This document shows positions 57,104-64,000 of a stretch of DNA of 64,000 nt, piece after piece. The translations under genes and the position numbers were made by a program. The stretch is taken from the NCBI GenBank assembly GCA_019241645.1, contig JAFAWQ010000022.1, forward strand, positions 124,001 to 188,000, read 5' to 3'. The stretch's first letter is position 1. Each line of letters begins with the position of its first letter. The notes under the pieces were generated by a model. The model was not told the DNA's origin and made no database searches. It was given only the letters and a program-made list of their open reading frames with translations. The stretch is from Alphaproteobacteria bacterium (GTDB lineage Bacteria; Pseudomonadota; Alphaproteobacteria; Micropepsales; Micropepsaceae).

Positions 57104-58317
57104 ATCCGGGGAAGCGGAACTTGTTGAACGGTTTGGCGAAGGTCACCCTTGCCGGGATCCTGTTGATGGCCAGCGGCTGCGCCCAAGCCGCCACGCCATT
57201 GTCCCGGGCCTATGCGTTCCTCTACCGGCAAATGGACAAATACCAGCAGGGCGACTCGCTGCGGCTGGTGCGGAGCTACGTCCCGACCGACACCTTCTCC
57301 AACGCCGATGTCAGTTACACCTATGATGACGACGTCATGCTGCTCGCGCTGCTGCGCCGCGGACAGGGGGAGGATGTCGCTCGCGCGCGCGTGCTGGGGG
57401 ATGCGCTCGTCTATGCGCAGGCGCATGATCCGTACAATGACGGCCGCGTGCGCGGCGCCTATCACGCCAGGCGATTTACGGGGCATGACGGCGCGCCGCG
57501 CATCGCGGGTGCCGCCAGCGACACCGGCAATCTGGCGTGGACGGGAATTGCGTTCGCCCAATTGTACAACGCCACGGGAAAGCAGGATTATCTTTCGGCC
57601 GCGCTGGCGCTGGGAGGCTTCATCCAGCGCAACACCTACGACACGCGCGGGGCCGGCGGCTATACCGGCGGCATCAACGCCGACCAACAGAAGATCGAAT
57701 ACAAATCAACGGAGCACAACATCGATCTGTACGCGCTGTTCGGCATGCTGGCGCAGCTGACCGGCGAACAGAGCTGGAGCGGCGATGCCACGCACGCACT
57801 CACATTCGTGCAGGCGATGTGGAACGCAAAGCGTGGCTATTTCTACATCGGAACCGGAAACGACGGCGCCACGATCAACAAGGGCGACCCGACGCCCGAA
57901 GACGTGCAGACCTGGAGCTTCCTTTCCACGGGCCTTGCGCAATATCAGTCGTCGATGGATTGGGCACTCGCCAATCTCTCCGCCATTAAGGGCCGTTTCG
58001 ACGGGTTGAGCTTCGAAGCCAAAGACCGCTCAGGCGTCTGGTTTGAAGGCACGGCGCACGCCGCCATGGCGTTCGCCGCGCGCGGCATGGGCGACGATGC
58101 GCAAACGGTGGCGCAGCTTCTCGCGGATGTGGAGATCGGCCAGGCGAACGCGCCGAACGCGGATGGAAAGGGTGTTGTTGCCGCCTCCAAGGATGGTTTG
58201 GAAACCGGCGATGGCGCCGATAAGTATTACGCCTCGCTCCATATCGGCGCGACGGCCTGGTATTGCCTGGCCAAGCAGGCCGCCAATCCATTCCGGCTGT
58301 TTGCGTCCCGACATTAG
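57100..58317 (+). CDS. lipoprotein with six-hairpin-like (alpha/alpha)6 domain
   Basis: A 405-residue protein whose lipobox LMASGC puts the lipidated Cys at about residue 27. The remainder is a series of alpha-hairpin-like repeats (LARAYAFLYRQ, YLSAALALGGFIQRNT, NIDLYALFGMLAQLTGE) with acidic patches (TYDDDVMLLALL, DGADKYYASLHIGATAWYCLA) as in the six-hairpin glycosidase superfamily. A specific GH family cannot be assigned. It is translationally coupled to the upstream fusion oxidoreductase (ATGA). Confidence 0.65.
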   Translation: MNPGKRNLLNGLAKVTLAGILLMASGCAQAATPLSRAYAFLYRQMDKYQQGDSLRLVRSYVPTDTFSNADVSYTYDDDVMLLALLRRGQGEDVARARVLGDALVYAQAHDPYNDGRVRGAYHARRFTGHDGAPRIAGAASDTGNLAWTGIAFAQLYNATGKQDYLSAALALGGFIQRNTYDTRGAGGYTGGINADQQKIEYKSTEHNIDLYALFGMLAQLTGEQSWSGDATHALTFVQAMWNAKRGYFYIGTGNDGATINKGDPTPEDVQTWSFLSTGLAQYQSSMDWALANLSAIKGRFDGLSFEAKDRSGVWFEGTAHAAMAFAARGMGDDAQTVAQLLADVEIGQANAPNADGKGVVAASKDGLETGDGADKYYASLHIGATAWYCLAKQAANPFRLFASRH

Positions 58318-58499
58318 ACAGCCGGCTTGTATCCTTTCGTATTGAGTTCGCCGCCCCGTGGGCCGTCGCTGGGCATGTCCGGCTTCCGGATGGAGCCGCT
58401 GCCATTGTCGTTTTCAGGATTCTTGTTGAGTTCGCGCTCGATTGTCTCGCGCGAGCCTTCCGCTGGTTCTTGCCCAGGGACGTTATTGGTGTCGGGCAT
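58314..58499 (-). CDS. small hydrophilic protein
   Basis: A 61-residue, highly polar, Pro/Gly/Asn/Glu-rich protein: MPDTNNVPGQEPAEGSRETIERELNKNPENDNGS... It has an excellent AAGGAGAATTCCC upstream and an EcfG-like promoter. Such short disordered proteins are typical of general stress regulons. Its 3' end overlaps the lipoprotein gene by four bases. Confidence 0.65.
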   Translation of the reverse strand: MPDTNNVPGQEPAEGSRETIERELNKNPENDNGSGSIRKPDMPSDGPRGGELNTKGYKPAV

Positions 58500-58521
58500 G
58501 GGAATTCTCCTTTTCCCATAC

Positions 58522-58547
58522 AACAGGGACTGCGTGTACTTCGTTCC
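58522..58547 (-). promoter_or_regulatory. sigma EcfG-like promoter, near-consensus
   Basis: On the minus strand GGAAC (58547-58543), 17 bp, then TGTT (58525-58522). The spacing is allowed for EcfG promoters and GTT is the best-conserved part of the -10; only the first base departs from CGTT. It lies upstream of the gene starting at 58499. Confidence 0.5.
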
Positions 58548-58588
58548 CCAGGTTGCACCGGCGGTTTGAACGGGTGAAAGTGGCCGCG

Positions 58589-58873
58589 ATGGCGGTCACC
58601 GATCCCGAATTGCAGCGGCTGCGCGATTCCATCGACAATATCGATGCAGCGCTGGTGCATCTTCTCGCCGAGCGGTTCAAATTCACCAAGGCGGTCGGCG
58701 AGTTGAAGGCGGCGCGCGGATTACCGGCGGCCGATGCGGCACGGGAAGCCGAGCAGGTCGCGCGGCTGCGATCACTCGCGGCTTCAGCGAAGCTCGATCC
58801 CGATTTCGCGGAGAAATTCCTGTCGTTCATCGTGCAGGAAGTCATTCGCCATCACGAAACGATCCCGCGCTGA
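58589..58873 (+). CDS. chorismate mutase (AroQ class)
   Basis: A 94-residue all-helical chorismate mutase catalysing the rearrangement to prephenate for phenylalanine/tyrosine synthesis. Pattern: LQRLRDSIDNIDAALVHLLAERFKFTKAVGELKAARGLPAADAAREAEQVARLRSLA, with the Arg, Lys and Glu active-site positions, and FIVQEVIRHHE. A GTG 15 bp upstream is another possible start. Confidence 0.88.
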   Translation: MAVTDPELQRLRDSIDNIDAALVHLLAERFKFTKAVGELKAARGLPAADAAREAEQVARLRSLAASAKLDPDFAEKFLSFIVQEVIRHHETIPR

Positions 58874-58922
58874 GAAGCACAGACTGGGACGTAATCGATG
58901 CTTGAATCCGTCGGTCACAAAA

Positions 58923-58947
58923 TGATATATACCACTGGTAGATATCA
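58923..58947. promoter_or_regulatory. palindromic operator upstream of vapBC
   Basis: A 25-bp interrupted palindrome with half sites TGATAT and TACCA, mirrored as TGGTA and ATATCA; only the centre and one symmetric pair break it. It sits 14 bp upstream of the antitoxin start, where a VapB/AbrB-type protein would autoregulate. Confidence 0.75.
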
Positions 58948-58960
58948 ACATTTTGAAAGC

Positions 58961-59209
58961 ATGACGACCGCCAAACTCTTCAAAACTGGCCGCAGCCAGG
59001 CCGTACGCTTACCCAAGGAATTTCGCTTCGAGGGCAAGGAGGTGCGTATCCGGCGCGAGGGCAACGGCGTCCTGCTGGAACCGATGAAAAAGCCCACACG
59101 TGATTGGCAGGCATTCTGGCGTGAGATCGACCGCCTAGTTGACGGCAAGTTTATGGAGCAGGGACGGCAACAACCGCCCATGCCGCCAGACGAAGATATG
59201 TTCGATTGA
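58961..59209 (+). CDS. vapB: AbrB/MazE-fold VapB antitoxin
   Basis: An 82-residue antitoxin with the swapped-hairpin AbrB domain at the N-terminus: [40 protein letters not shown]. The C-terminal part ([16 protein letters not shown]..) binds the toxin. The TTG start of vapC overlaps its stop. Confidence 0.9.
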   Translation: MTTAKLFKTGRSQAVRLPKEFRFEGKEVRIRREGNGVLLEPMKKPTRDWQAFWREIDRLVDGKFMEQGRQQPPMPPDEDMFD

Positions 59210-59616
59210 TCTTTCTTCTGGACACCAATGTCGTCATCGCTCTTCTCAACGGCAAGCCGCGAGAGGTGCGTAGCGCCTTGCTTGTTGCCAAGGCTGCCGG
59301 CCACGGCGTGGCGATCACCTCCATCGTCTTGCACGAGCTCTGGTTCGGCATTTCCAAGAGCAGTCGCCGCGCCGAAAATGCGGAGGCGTTGCAGAAACTC
59401 CTTGCTGAGGGATTCGAGTCTATCGCTTTCGATGACAGTGATGCCGAAGTCGCGGGCCAGTTGCGCGCGGAACTAGCCAACGCTGGCACGCCGGTCGGAC
59501 CGTACGATCTGCTGATCGCAGCGCAGGCATTGCGTCGCGAGGCGACGCTCGTCACCGCCAACGAGCGCGAATTCGCGCGCGTCCAAGGGTTGCGGTGGAC
59601 AAACTGGGCAGCCTGA
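59206..59616 (+). CDS. vapC: PIN-domain toxin VapC
   Basis: A 136-residue PIN RNase: [11 protein letters not shown] with the first Asp, [14 protein letters not shown] with the Glu, [12 protein letters not shown] with the third acidic residue, and [12 protein letters not shown]. Compared with the other VapC in the window it belongs to a different subfamily (VapC4-like, paired with an AbrB-type antitoxin). Confidence 0.9.
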   Translation: MIFLLDTNVVIALLNGKPREVRSALLVAKAAGHGVAITSIVLHELWFGISKSSRRAENAEALQKLLAEGFESIAFDDSDAEVAGQLRAELANAGTPVGPYDLLIAAQALRREATLVTANEREFARVQGLRWTNWAA

Positions 59617-59665
59617 GCCAGAGCCGCCGAATCGTTTTGCTGAACGTTCATTCATGCAAATGATT

Positions 59666-59690
59666 GGAACATTTGACAGTTTGCGCCGTT
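59666..59690 (+). promoter_or_regulatory. sigma EcfG general-stress promoter
   Basis: GGAAC (59666-59670), exactly 16 bp, then CGTT (59687-59690), a perfect consensus 33 bp upstream of the csbD start. Confidence 0.8.
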
Positions 59691-59723
59691 TCCACTCCCG
59701 AGACGCGAACCAGGGAGTGCGTG

Positions 59724-59900
59724 ATGGATAACGATCGCATTAAGGGAGCCGCCGATCAGGCCAAAGGCGCCGTGAAGGACGCCGTCGGCAAGGTCACCGG
59801 CGATTCCAAGCTGCAGGCCGAAGGCAAGATGGACAAGGCAAAGGGCAAGGTCGAGAACGCCGTTGGCGGCGTGAAAGACGCCCTGCGCGACGACGATTAA
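59724..59900 (+). CDS. csbD: CsbD family stress protein
   Basis: A 58-residue CsbD-like protein: DNDRIKGAADQAKGAVKDAVGKVTGDSKLQAEGKMDKAKGKVENAVGGVKDALRDDD, the typical Lys/Ala/Gly-rich small stress protein. A perfect EcfG promoter lies upstream and a hairpin terminator follows. The function in bacteria is unknown. Confidence 0.92.
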   Translation: MDNDRIKGAADQAKGAVKDAVGKVTGDSKLQAEGKMDKAKGKVENAVGGVKDALRDDD

Positions 59901-59923
59901 ATCGCTAGCCAGCTTCAGGTTAA

Positions 59924-59954
59924 AACGCGGAGTGTCTGTCAGGCGCTCCGCGTT
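59924..59954 (+). terminator. intrinsic terminator after csbD
   Basis: Stem AACGCGGAG (59924-59932) pairs perfectly with CTCCGCGTT (59946-59954), followed by CTTTATT. It may also serve the convergent gene ending at 59957. Confidence 0.7.
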
Positions 59955-59956
59955 CT

Positions 59957-61342
59957 TTATTCGTCTTCGTCGGATTTGGGTTGGTTGAAGGTCACCGGAA
60001 AACCAAGCGTCAATATTCCCGGCGTTAGGTCCTTCGCTTTCACAGTAAACGTGAACCTCCGTTCGGTACCGCTTGTGCTGCTCGGTAGCTGTTCCGTGAT
60101 GTCGACATGTTTGAGTAACGCTGCGTTATCTGCATCTGACGATCCATCGCGCGAAATCTGGAAGCTCGCGCTGGAGATAACTGCGCCGTCTTTCGCTTGC
60201 AGCGTGCAAGTTGTGTCCTTGCCGGGCGCTACCGTGACACGATCCGGAGCCGGCGGCATGTTGACCCCAAACCTGATTTTCGCGGAAATGAACCCTTCGG
60301 GCCCATCGCTGATGAAATGGCCCTCCGCATCGCCGCAGCGCAGAAGGATGGGATAGATCGGCGGCGGCGGAGGTTCGGGAGCATCATTCCAGGTCGTGGG
60401 GTCGGCAGCGGTGAGATGAAGCAGGTTTTCTTTTGTCGCGAGGTACAGCCGAAGGTGGCGAAGCTCCGCGAGCCCTAGATGGAGTTGTGAGGCTCCCCAG
60501 CACATTCCCATCATGCCGTGGAAAACGCGCGGCGTGCCATCGCATCGGCCGCCGGAATCGCCCGGCACGAGATCGATAACCGGATGCGCAATTTTGAGAC
60601 CACCTGCGGAAAGCGATTTGAATGGATAGCGGTAAACCCTTGCCCCACCCGGAGGTGCCGGAAGCTCCACAATTTTGGGCGACGTCTTGTCGAACCCGAA
60701 CAGTTTGGTCGCCGTGTTCATGCCCATTTCCGCTTGTGGCTGAATCGTCGCAAGGTCGGCGGTGACGTCTTCGCCATCCAGGGTCATCCGCACAAACAGA
60801 TGTCCGACTTTGTCCGTTTCAATCGGCAATGATGCGGAGTATTTGGCCCAGTAAGCACCGGCGTTCTCGCAATGGTCCGGCGAGAACAGGTTGAGCTTCG
60901 CGTCGCGCAGATTCAGCTCGATATCGAATCCCGACAGCAGGTCCGTGCCGAGGACGCCGGCAGGCGTATTTTCTACCAGAGGCTTATCCGGAAGCCGGAA
61001 TACCCAGATATCCTTGCCGCGGACCGGACCGATTTGAACATCGGGCAGACGGACCTGAAGCGAGATTTCATTGCCCAAATAGCCCACATGCACCTTTTCC
61101 GGAAGGAGTTTGCCATCCAGTTTTGCAGTGTCGGCATAAGTGCCGGTTACTGCCGAATGCGGGCTGCTGAGATCGAGCCGCATCAGCTGATCCGAACCGG
61201 AAAGCTTGACGGGCACGGCGACGGTGCCGTCGGGCAGTGTCCTGATCGGCAGCGATGCCACTTGCGTGAGTTTGCATTGCTCCGCGGCATGGCTCTGGCC
61301 GGCGGCAACAAGCAACGCTCCGAATAGTGCCGATTTTCTCAT
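59957..61342 (-). CDS. exported retropepsin-like protein without catalytic motif
   Basis: A 461-residue protein with a signal peptide (RKSALFGALLVAAGQSHA). It has two retropepsin-like lobes (VPVKLSGSDQLMRLDLSSPHSAVT...GVLGTDLLSGFDIELNLRDAKLNLF and FVRMTLDGEDVTADLATIQPQAEMGMNTATKLFG). The Asp-Thr-Gly of aspartic proteases is replaced by DLSS and DLAT, so proteolysis is unlikely. A PPPPP linker and a C-terminal beta domain follow. Confidence 0.65.
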   Translation of the reverse strand: MRKSALFGALLVAAGQSHAAEQCKLTQVASLPIRTLPDGTVAVPVKLSGSDQLMRLDLSSPHSAVTGTYADTAKLDGKLLPEKVHVGYLGNEISLQVRLPDVQIGPVRGKDIWVFRLPDKPLVENTPAGVLGTDLLSGFDIELNLRDAKLNLFSPDHCENAGAYWAKYSASLPIETDKVGHLFVRMTLDGEDVTADLATIQPQAEMGMNTATKLFGFDKTSPKIVELPAPPGGARVYRYPFKSLSAGGLKIAHPVIDLVPGDSGGRCDGTPRVFHGMMGMCWGASQLHLGLAELRHLRLYLATKENLLHLTAADPTTWNDAPEPPPPPIYPILLRCGDAEGHFISDGPEGFISAKIRFGVNMPPAPDRVTVAPGKDTTCTLQAKDGAVISSASFQISRDGSSDADNAALLKHVDITEQLPSSTSGTERRFTFTVKAKDLTPGILTLGFPVTFNQPKSDEDE

Positions 61343-61461
61343 GAAGCTTTCCCCCCGGACGACAAGACTTGAGAAAAGAGGAAGACTGTCGCCAGTGCAA
61401 GGCAGTTGCGAAACGCGAATTAGGAGGACGGCGTCGCGCCGCGCAACTAAAGTGTCCAGCA

Positions 61462-62178
61462 ATGCCGCACAAGCCACAACTCTCCCCGAACTCGGGGATC
61501 GACTGGTCCACAGCACGGGGCGAGATCGAGCGTCTCGGCTGTGCCGTGCTCAGCGCCGTACTTTTGCCGGCGCAATGTAAGGAACTGATTGCGCTGTATG
61601 CGGATGAGCAGCGCTTTCGCAAGCGGGTGGTGATGGCGCAGCATGGCTTCGGCCGCGGCGAATACAAATATTTCGCCTATCCTCTGCCGCCGCTGGTGGC
61701 GAAGCTGCGCGACAGCCTTTATCCGCCGCTGGCCGAGGTCGCGAACGGCTGGAATGCGGCGCTGAAGAACGACAGCCGCTTTCCGCCTACGCATGCGGAG
61801 TATCTGGAACGCTGTCGTGATGCCGGGCAGACGAAGCCGACGCCGCTGCTTCTGCGCTATGGCGAAGGCGACTACAATTGCCTGCATCAGGATCTGTACG
61901 GCGCGCTGGTCTTTCCGCTGCAGGTGGCGATCCTGCTGTCGCGGCCGGGTGAGGATTTCGCCGGCGGCGAGTTCGTGCTCACCGAGCAGCGGCCGCGCAT
62001 GCAGTCGCGGGCGGACGTGGTGCCGCTTTCGCAGGGCGATGCGGTTGTCTTCGCCGTCAACGAGCGGCCGGTGCGTGGCACCAAGGGATATTATCGCGTG
62101 AAGATGCGCCACGGCGTGAGCCGCTTGCGCTCAGGCTTGCGCTTCACCCTCGGTGTCATCTTCCACGACGCGCAGTGA
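61462..62178 (+). CDS. 2OG-Fe(II) oxygenase
   Basis: A 238-residue dioxygenase of the prolyl-hydroxylase/AlkB-like cupin fold. Iron ligands: HxD in NCLHQDLYG and His in VKMRHGVSRL; 2-oxoglutarate Arg in LRFTLGVIFH. The FAGGEFVLTEQRPRMQSR segment is characteristic of this subfamily. The substrate is unknown. The start is at MPHKPQLSPNSG. Confidence 0.85.
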   Translation: MPHKPQLSPNSGIDWSTARGEIERLGCAVLSAVLLPAQCKELIALYADEQRFRKRVVMAQHGFGRGEYKYFAYPLPPLVAKLRDSLYPPLAEVANGWNAALKNDSRFPPTHAEYLERCRDAGQTKPTPLLLRYGEGDYNCLHQDLYGALVFPLQVAILLSRPGEDFAGGEFVLTEQRPRMQSRADVVPLSQGDAVVFAVNERPVRGTKGYYRVKMRHGVSRLRSGLRFTLGVIFHDAQ

Positions 62179-62206
62179 TGGATACACTGTGCTGCACAAA
62201 GAAAAA

Positions 62207-62232
62207 CGGAGCGCTCGAAAACGAGCGCTCCG
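62207..62232 (-). terminator. intrinsic terminator
   Basis: CGGAGCGCTCG and CGAGCGCTCCG form a perfect 11-bp stem with a four-base loop. Read on the minus strand it is followed by TTTTTCTTTG, so it terminates the gene ending at 62261. It also separates that gene from the convergent oxygenase gene. Confidence 0.85.
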
Positions 62233-62260
62233 CCTTGCGACTTTCCGATTTTCCAAAACG

Positions 62261-63828
62261 TTAGCGTTTGCGATTGGCGCTCCCGCCGGCGCGGCTCAGC
62301 TCGTAGATGGTGTTGTCACCATGCTGCTGGGTGAAGAAGCCTCGCGCGCCGATGAGATTTTCCGGCTTGCCGTAACCGTTCCCTCTGCCGTGTCCGCCGT
62401 TGGAGACGTAGATGCCGGTCGGCTCGTTATCCTCTTCGCCGCCATCGGAGGCGCTCGCATCGCGGCCCTGCGCCACGACACGCAACGGCGATGCAGGATT
62501 GGCCAGCGGGTAAGCCCAGATGGAATCGAGGGCGTTCAGCTGGTCGTGCAGTGTGTCGCCGCGGTCTTCGGTGGCCAAGATTGTGCCGCTGTCTCCCATG
62601 GTGAGATTGTCGAAGGAATTATGTGCCGAATCGCCAAGCGCGATCATCCTCACCGTGCCAAGGTTCTGCTTGTTGTCCAGGTCGAGCTCGAAGATGCCGC
62701 CCCAGGCGCCGCGCTGCGCCAGCTCAGGCACGGATCCCGAAAGGTTGTTGGTATCGCCGGTGGTGGCAAAGAAGAACGTCTTGAAGGAGCCATCCGGCTT
62801 GAACACGCCATTCTCCGGCCGCTTGAACGGCGTGGCGCCGGCGTTGCGCGCGGCAAGGTTGCAATCGAAGTCCACCGTGTTGGTGGTTGTGTCGTGCACG
62901 GTGACCCAATCGGTGGGGAACGAGGCGCCGCTATGCAGCTCGACCTGCTTCGGCGACCATACATCGTCGAACGCCTGCTGGGCGCTGGTGCCGCCGAACA
63001 CCAAAGGCGTGCCGTCGACATAGACGCGGAGCGCCTGAAGCTGGCCCCCGCCGTTTAAATCGCTTTTGTCGTACGGGACAAAGCGGAACACATAGGAGTT
63101 GGCTGCTTGGCAACCTTGTTCGGGCCGTTGATGTCGTTCTTGTCATTGCTCACGCCCTGGCCGCCGGTGTCTTCGACGAGATATATGCGGCCCTTGTTGT
63201 CGATCTTCACACCTTCAAGGCCGCAGCGTCCTATCGCGCCGTAGCGCGTGGTCAGCGTTGATGGCCACCTGATGGCGATTTCGTAGAGGCCGCCATCCGT
63301 CCCGCTCCCTTCCTGGGTGAACAGCATCGACTTGGTGAACGGATTGTAGGTCGAGCCGTCGGTGCGGTTCAGATGCGTCAGCCCGTCGCCCCCAACGGGC
63401 GTGAGAAGCGTGATCCGGTGAGCTGGATCGGAAACATCCAGATTGATGCGGGTTACGTACGATAGATTGCCCGCGCCTTCATGACCCTGGATCAGGAAAT
63501 GCGTGCCGTAATTGTATTTCGGCGTCGGCCCCTTCAGGCCATTTTCGAAATTGAGGTAAGTGTTCTCGTCCGGCTCGGTGTTGGCGCCGGATGAGAGTTG
63601 TCCGAATGTCGTGATGACGCCGGACGGATTCTCCAGCGCGTCGGTCCCGGTGGCAACCGGGCTCGCGGTGAAATCGGAACTGTAAACATTGGGCGGCGAC
63701 CCCACGGCCGGCTGGGCGGATGGCACGCCGCTGGTAAACGGGCCTATGCCGTCCGCCGCCCAGGCACTGGCGGGCACCGCGCACAGCAGCAGCGCTGCCA
63801 CCAGTTTCTGCGTTGTCGATCGTTGCAT
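62261..63828 (-). pseudogene. secreted PhoX-like (DUF839) protein, single frameshift
   Basis: Two adjacent frames form one protein. The N-part (start MQRSTTQKL at 63828, GGGAGAGA upstream, signal peptide to SAWA) contains FENGLKGPTPKYNYGTHFLIQGHEG and LEGVKIDNKGRIYLVEDTGGQG. The C-part continues with NSYVFRFVPYDKSDLNGGGQLQALRV and ...MGDSGTILATEDRGDTL. They join near 63106, where one extra base would restore the phase (AAGCA for AAGGCA). The architecture is like secreted PhoX/DUF839 beta-propellers. It is either a true disabled gene or a sequencing/assembly error. Confidence 0.75.
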
Positions 63829-64000
63829 CGATGTCTCTCCCTGAAGGTGTGCACGAGCGAGTCCGGCGACGTTCTCGGCGTCGGTATGGAGATCTGCCCG
63901 GCCTGTTGTCTGGATGCATCCAGATTCGATCGCGCTCTTAGGGAACGGCGATGACAACGCGGCAACAGAACCGCGACCGGCGCGTAACAGTGGAATAGCG

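Overview
The window is a GC-rich chromosomal segment of an alphaproteobacterium. The evidence is the Irr-type Fur regulator divergent from fabA-fabB-fabI, the yciB-ftsY-mtaB-dapF block, ccmABCD, PhaR/PhaB (polyhydroxyalkanoate metabolism), an AcnA aconitase, perfect GGAAC-N16-CGTT general-stress (sigma EcfG) promoters and a CtrA-like box. Several accessory families (GLUG protein, two GloVer tandem-repeat proteins, DUF4893, DUF6894) would fit Rhizomicrobium/Micropepsis-like soil lineages, but that placement is a guess. No rRNA, tRNA, CRISPR, transposase or phage genes were seen.

Layout. 0-5.5 kb: the end of an ATP-grasp gene containing a striking perfect hairpin, a membrane protein, a GFA protein, and a peroxide/iron block (DUF3501, katG, irr) with two near-identical Irr-type operators. 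5.6-10.7 kb: fabA-fabB-fabI-DUF4893, a TPR protein, and a pteridine-reductase-like SDR coupled to folB. 10.7-24 kb: kynA, a CoA-transferase, creD, a GST, asd, zapE, a UbiH-type monooxygenase and acnA. 24-34 kb: an accessory stretch with a dispersed hairpin repeat, secreted GLUG and GloVer proteins, DUF1223, a degenerate-GGDEF/EAL protein, phaR and small enzymes. 34.4-37.3 kb: phaB followed 3 bp later by ccmABCD. 37.3-41.7 kb: marR, then yciB-ftsY-mtaB-dapF. 41.8-47.9 kb: a lone Ku gene, a sulfotransferase, a 935-residue coiled-coil/SH3 membrane protein and a secreted protein.

48-64 kb: a PagL-like protein, a stress-promoter zinc-ribbon gene, a phosphohexomutase, a second GloVer protein, and three unrelated toxin-antitoxin pairs (MntA-HepT and two VapBC) within 7.5 kb. 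Between them lie tauE/dusA, a cyclic-nucleotide-domain/thioredoxin-reductase-like fusion coupled to a lipoprotein, and chorismate mutase. The end holds csbD behind a perfect EcfG promoter, a degenerate retropepsin-like protein, a 2OG-Fe(II) oxygenase, and a secreted PhoX-like gene broken by one frameshift.

Main points for follow-up: the Irr/ICE circuit covering katG-DUF3501, irr and fabABI; the small EcfG regulon; the coiled-coil/SH3 protein paired with a sulfotransferase; the CXXC-less cNMP-TrxR fusion with its lipoprotein partner; and the clustering of three different toxin-antitoxin families.
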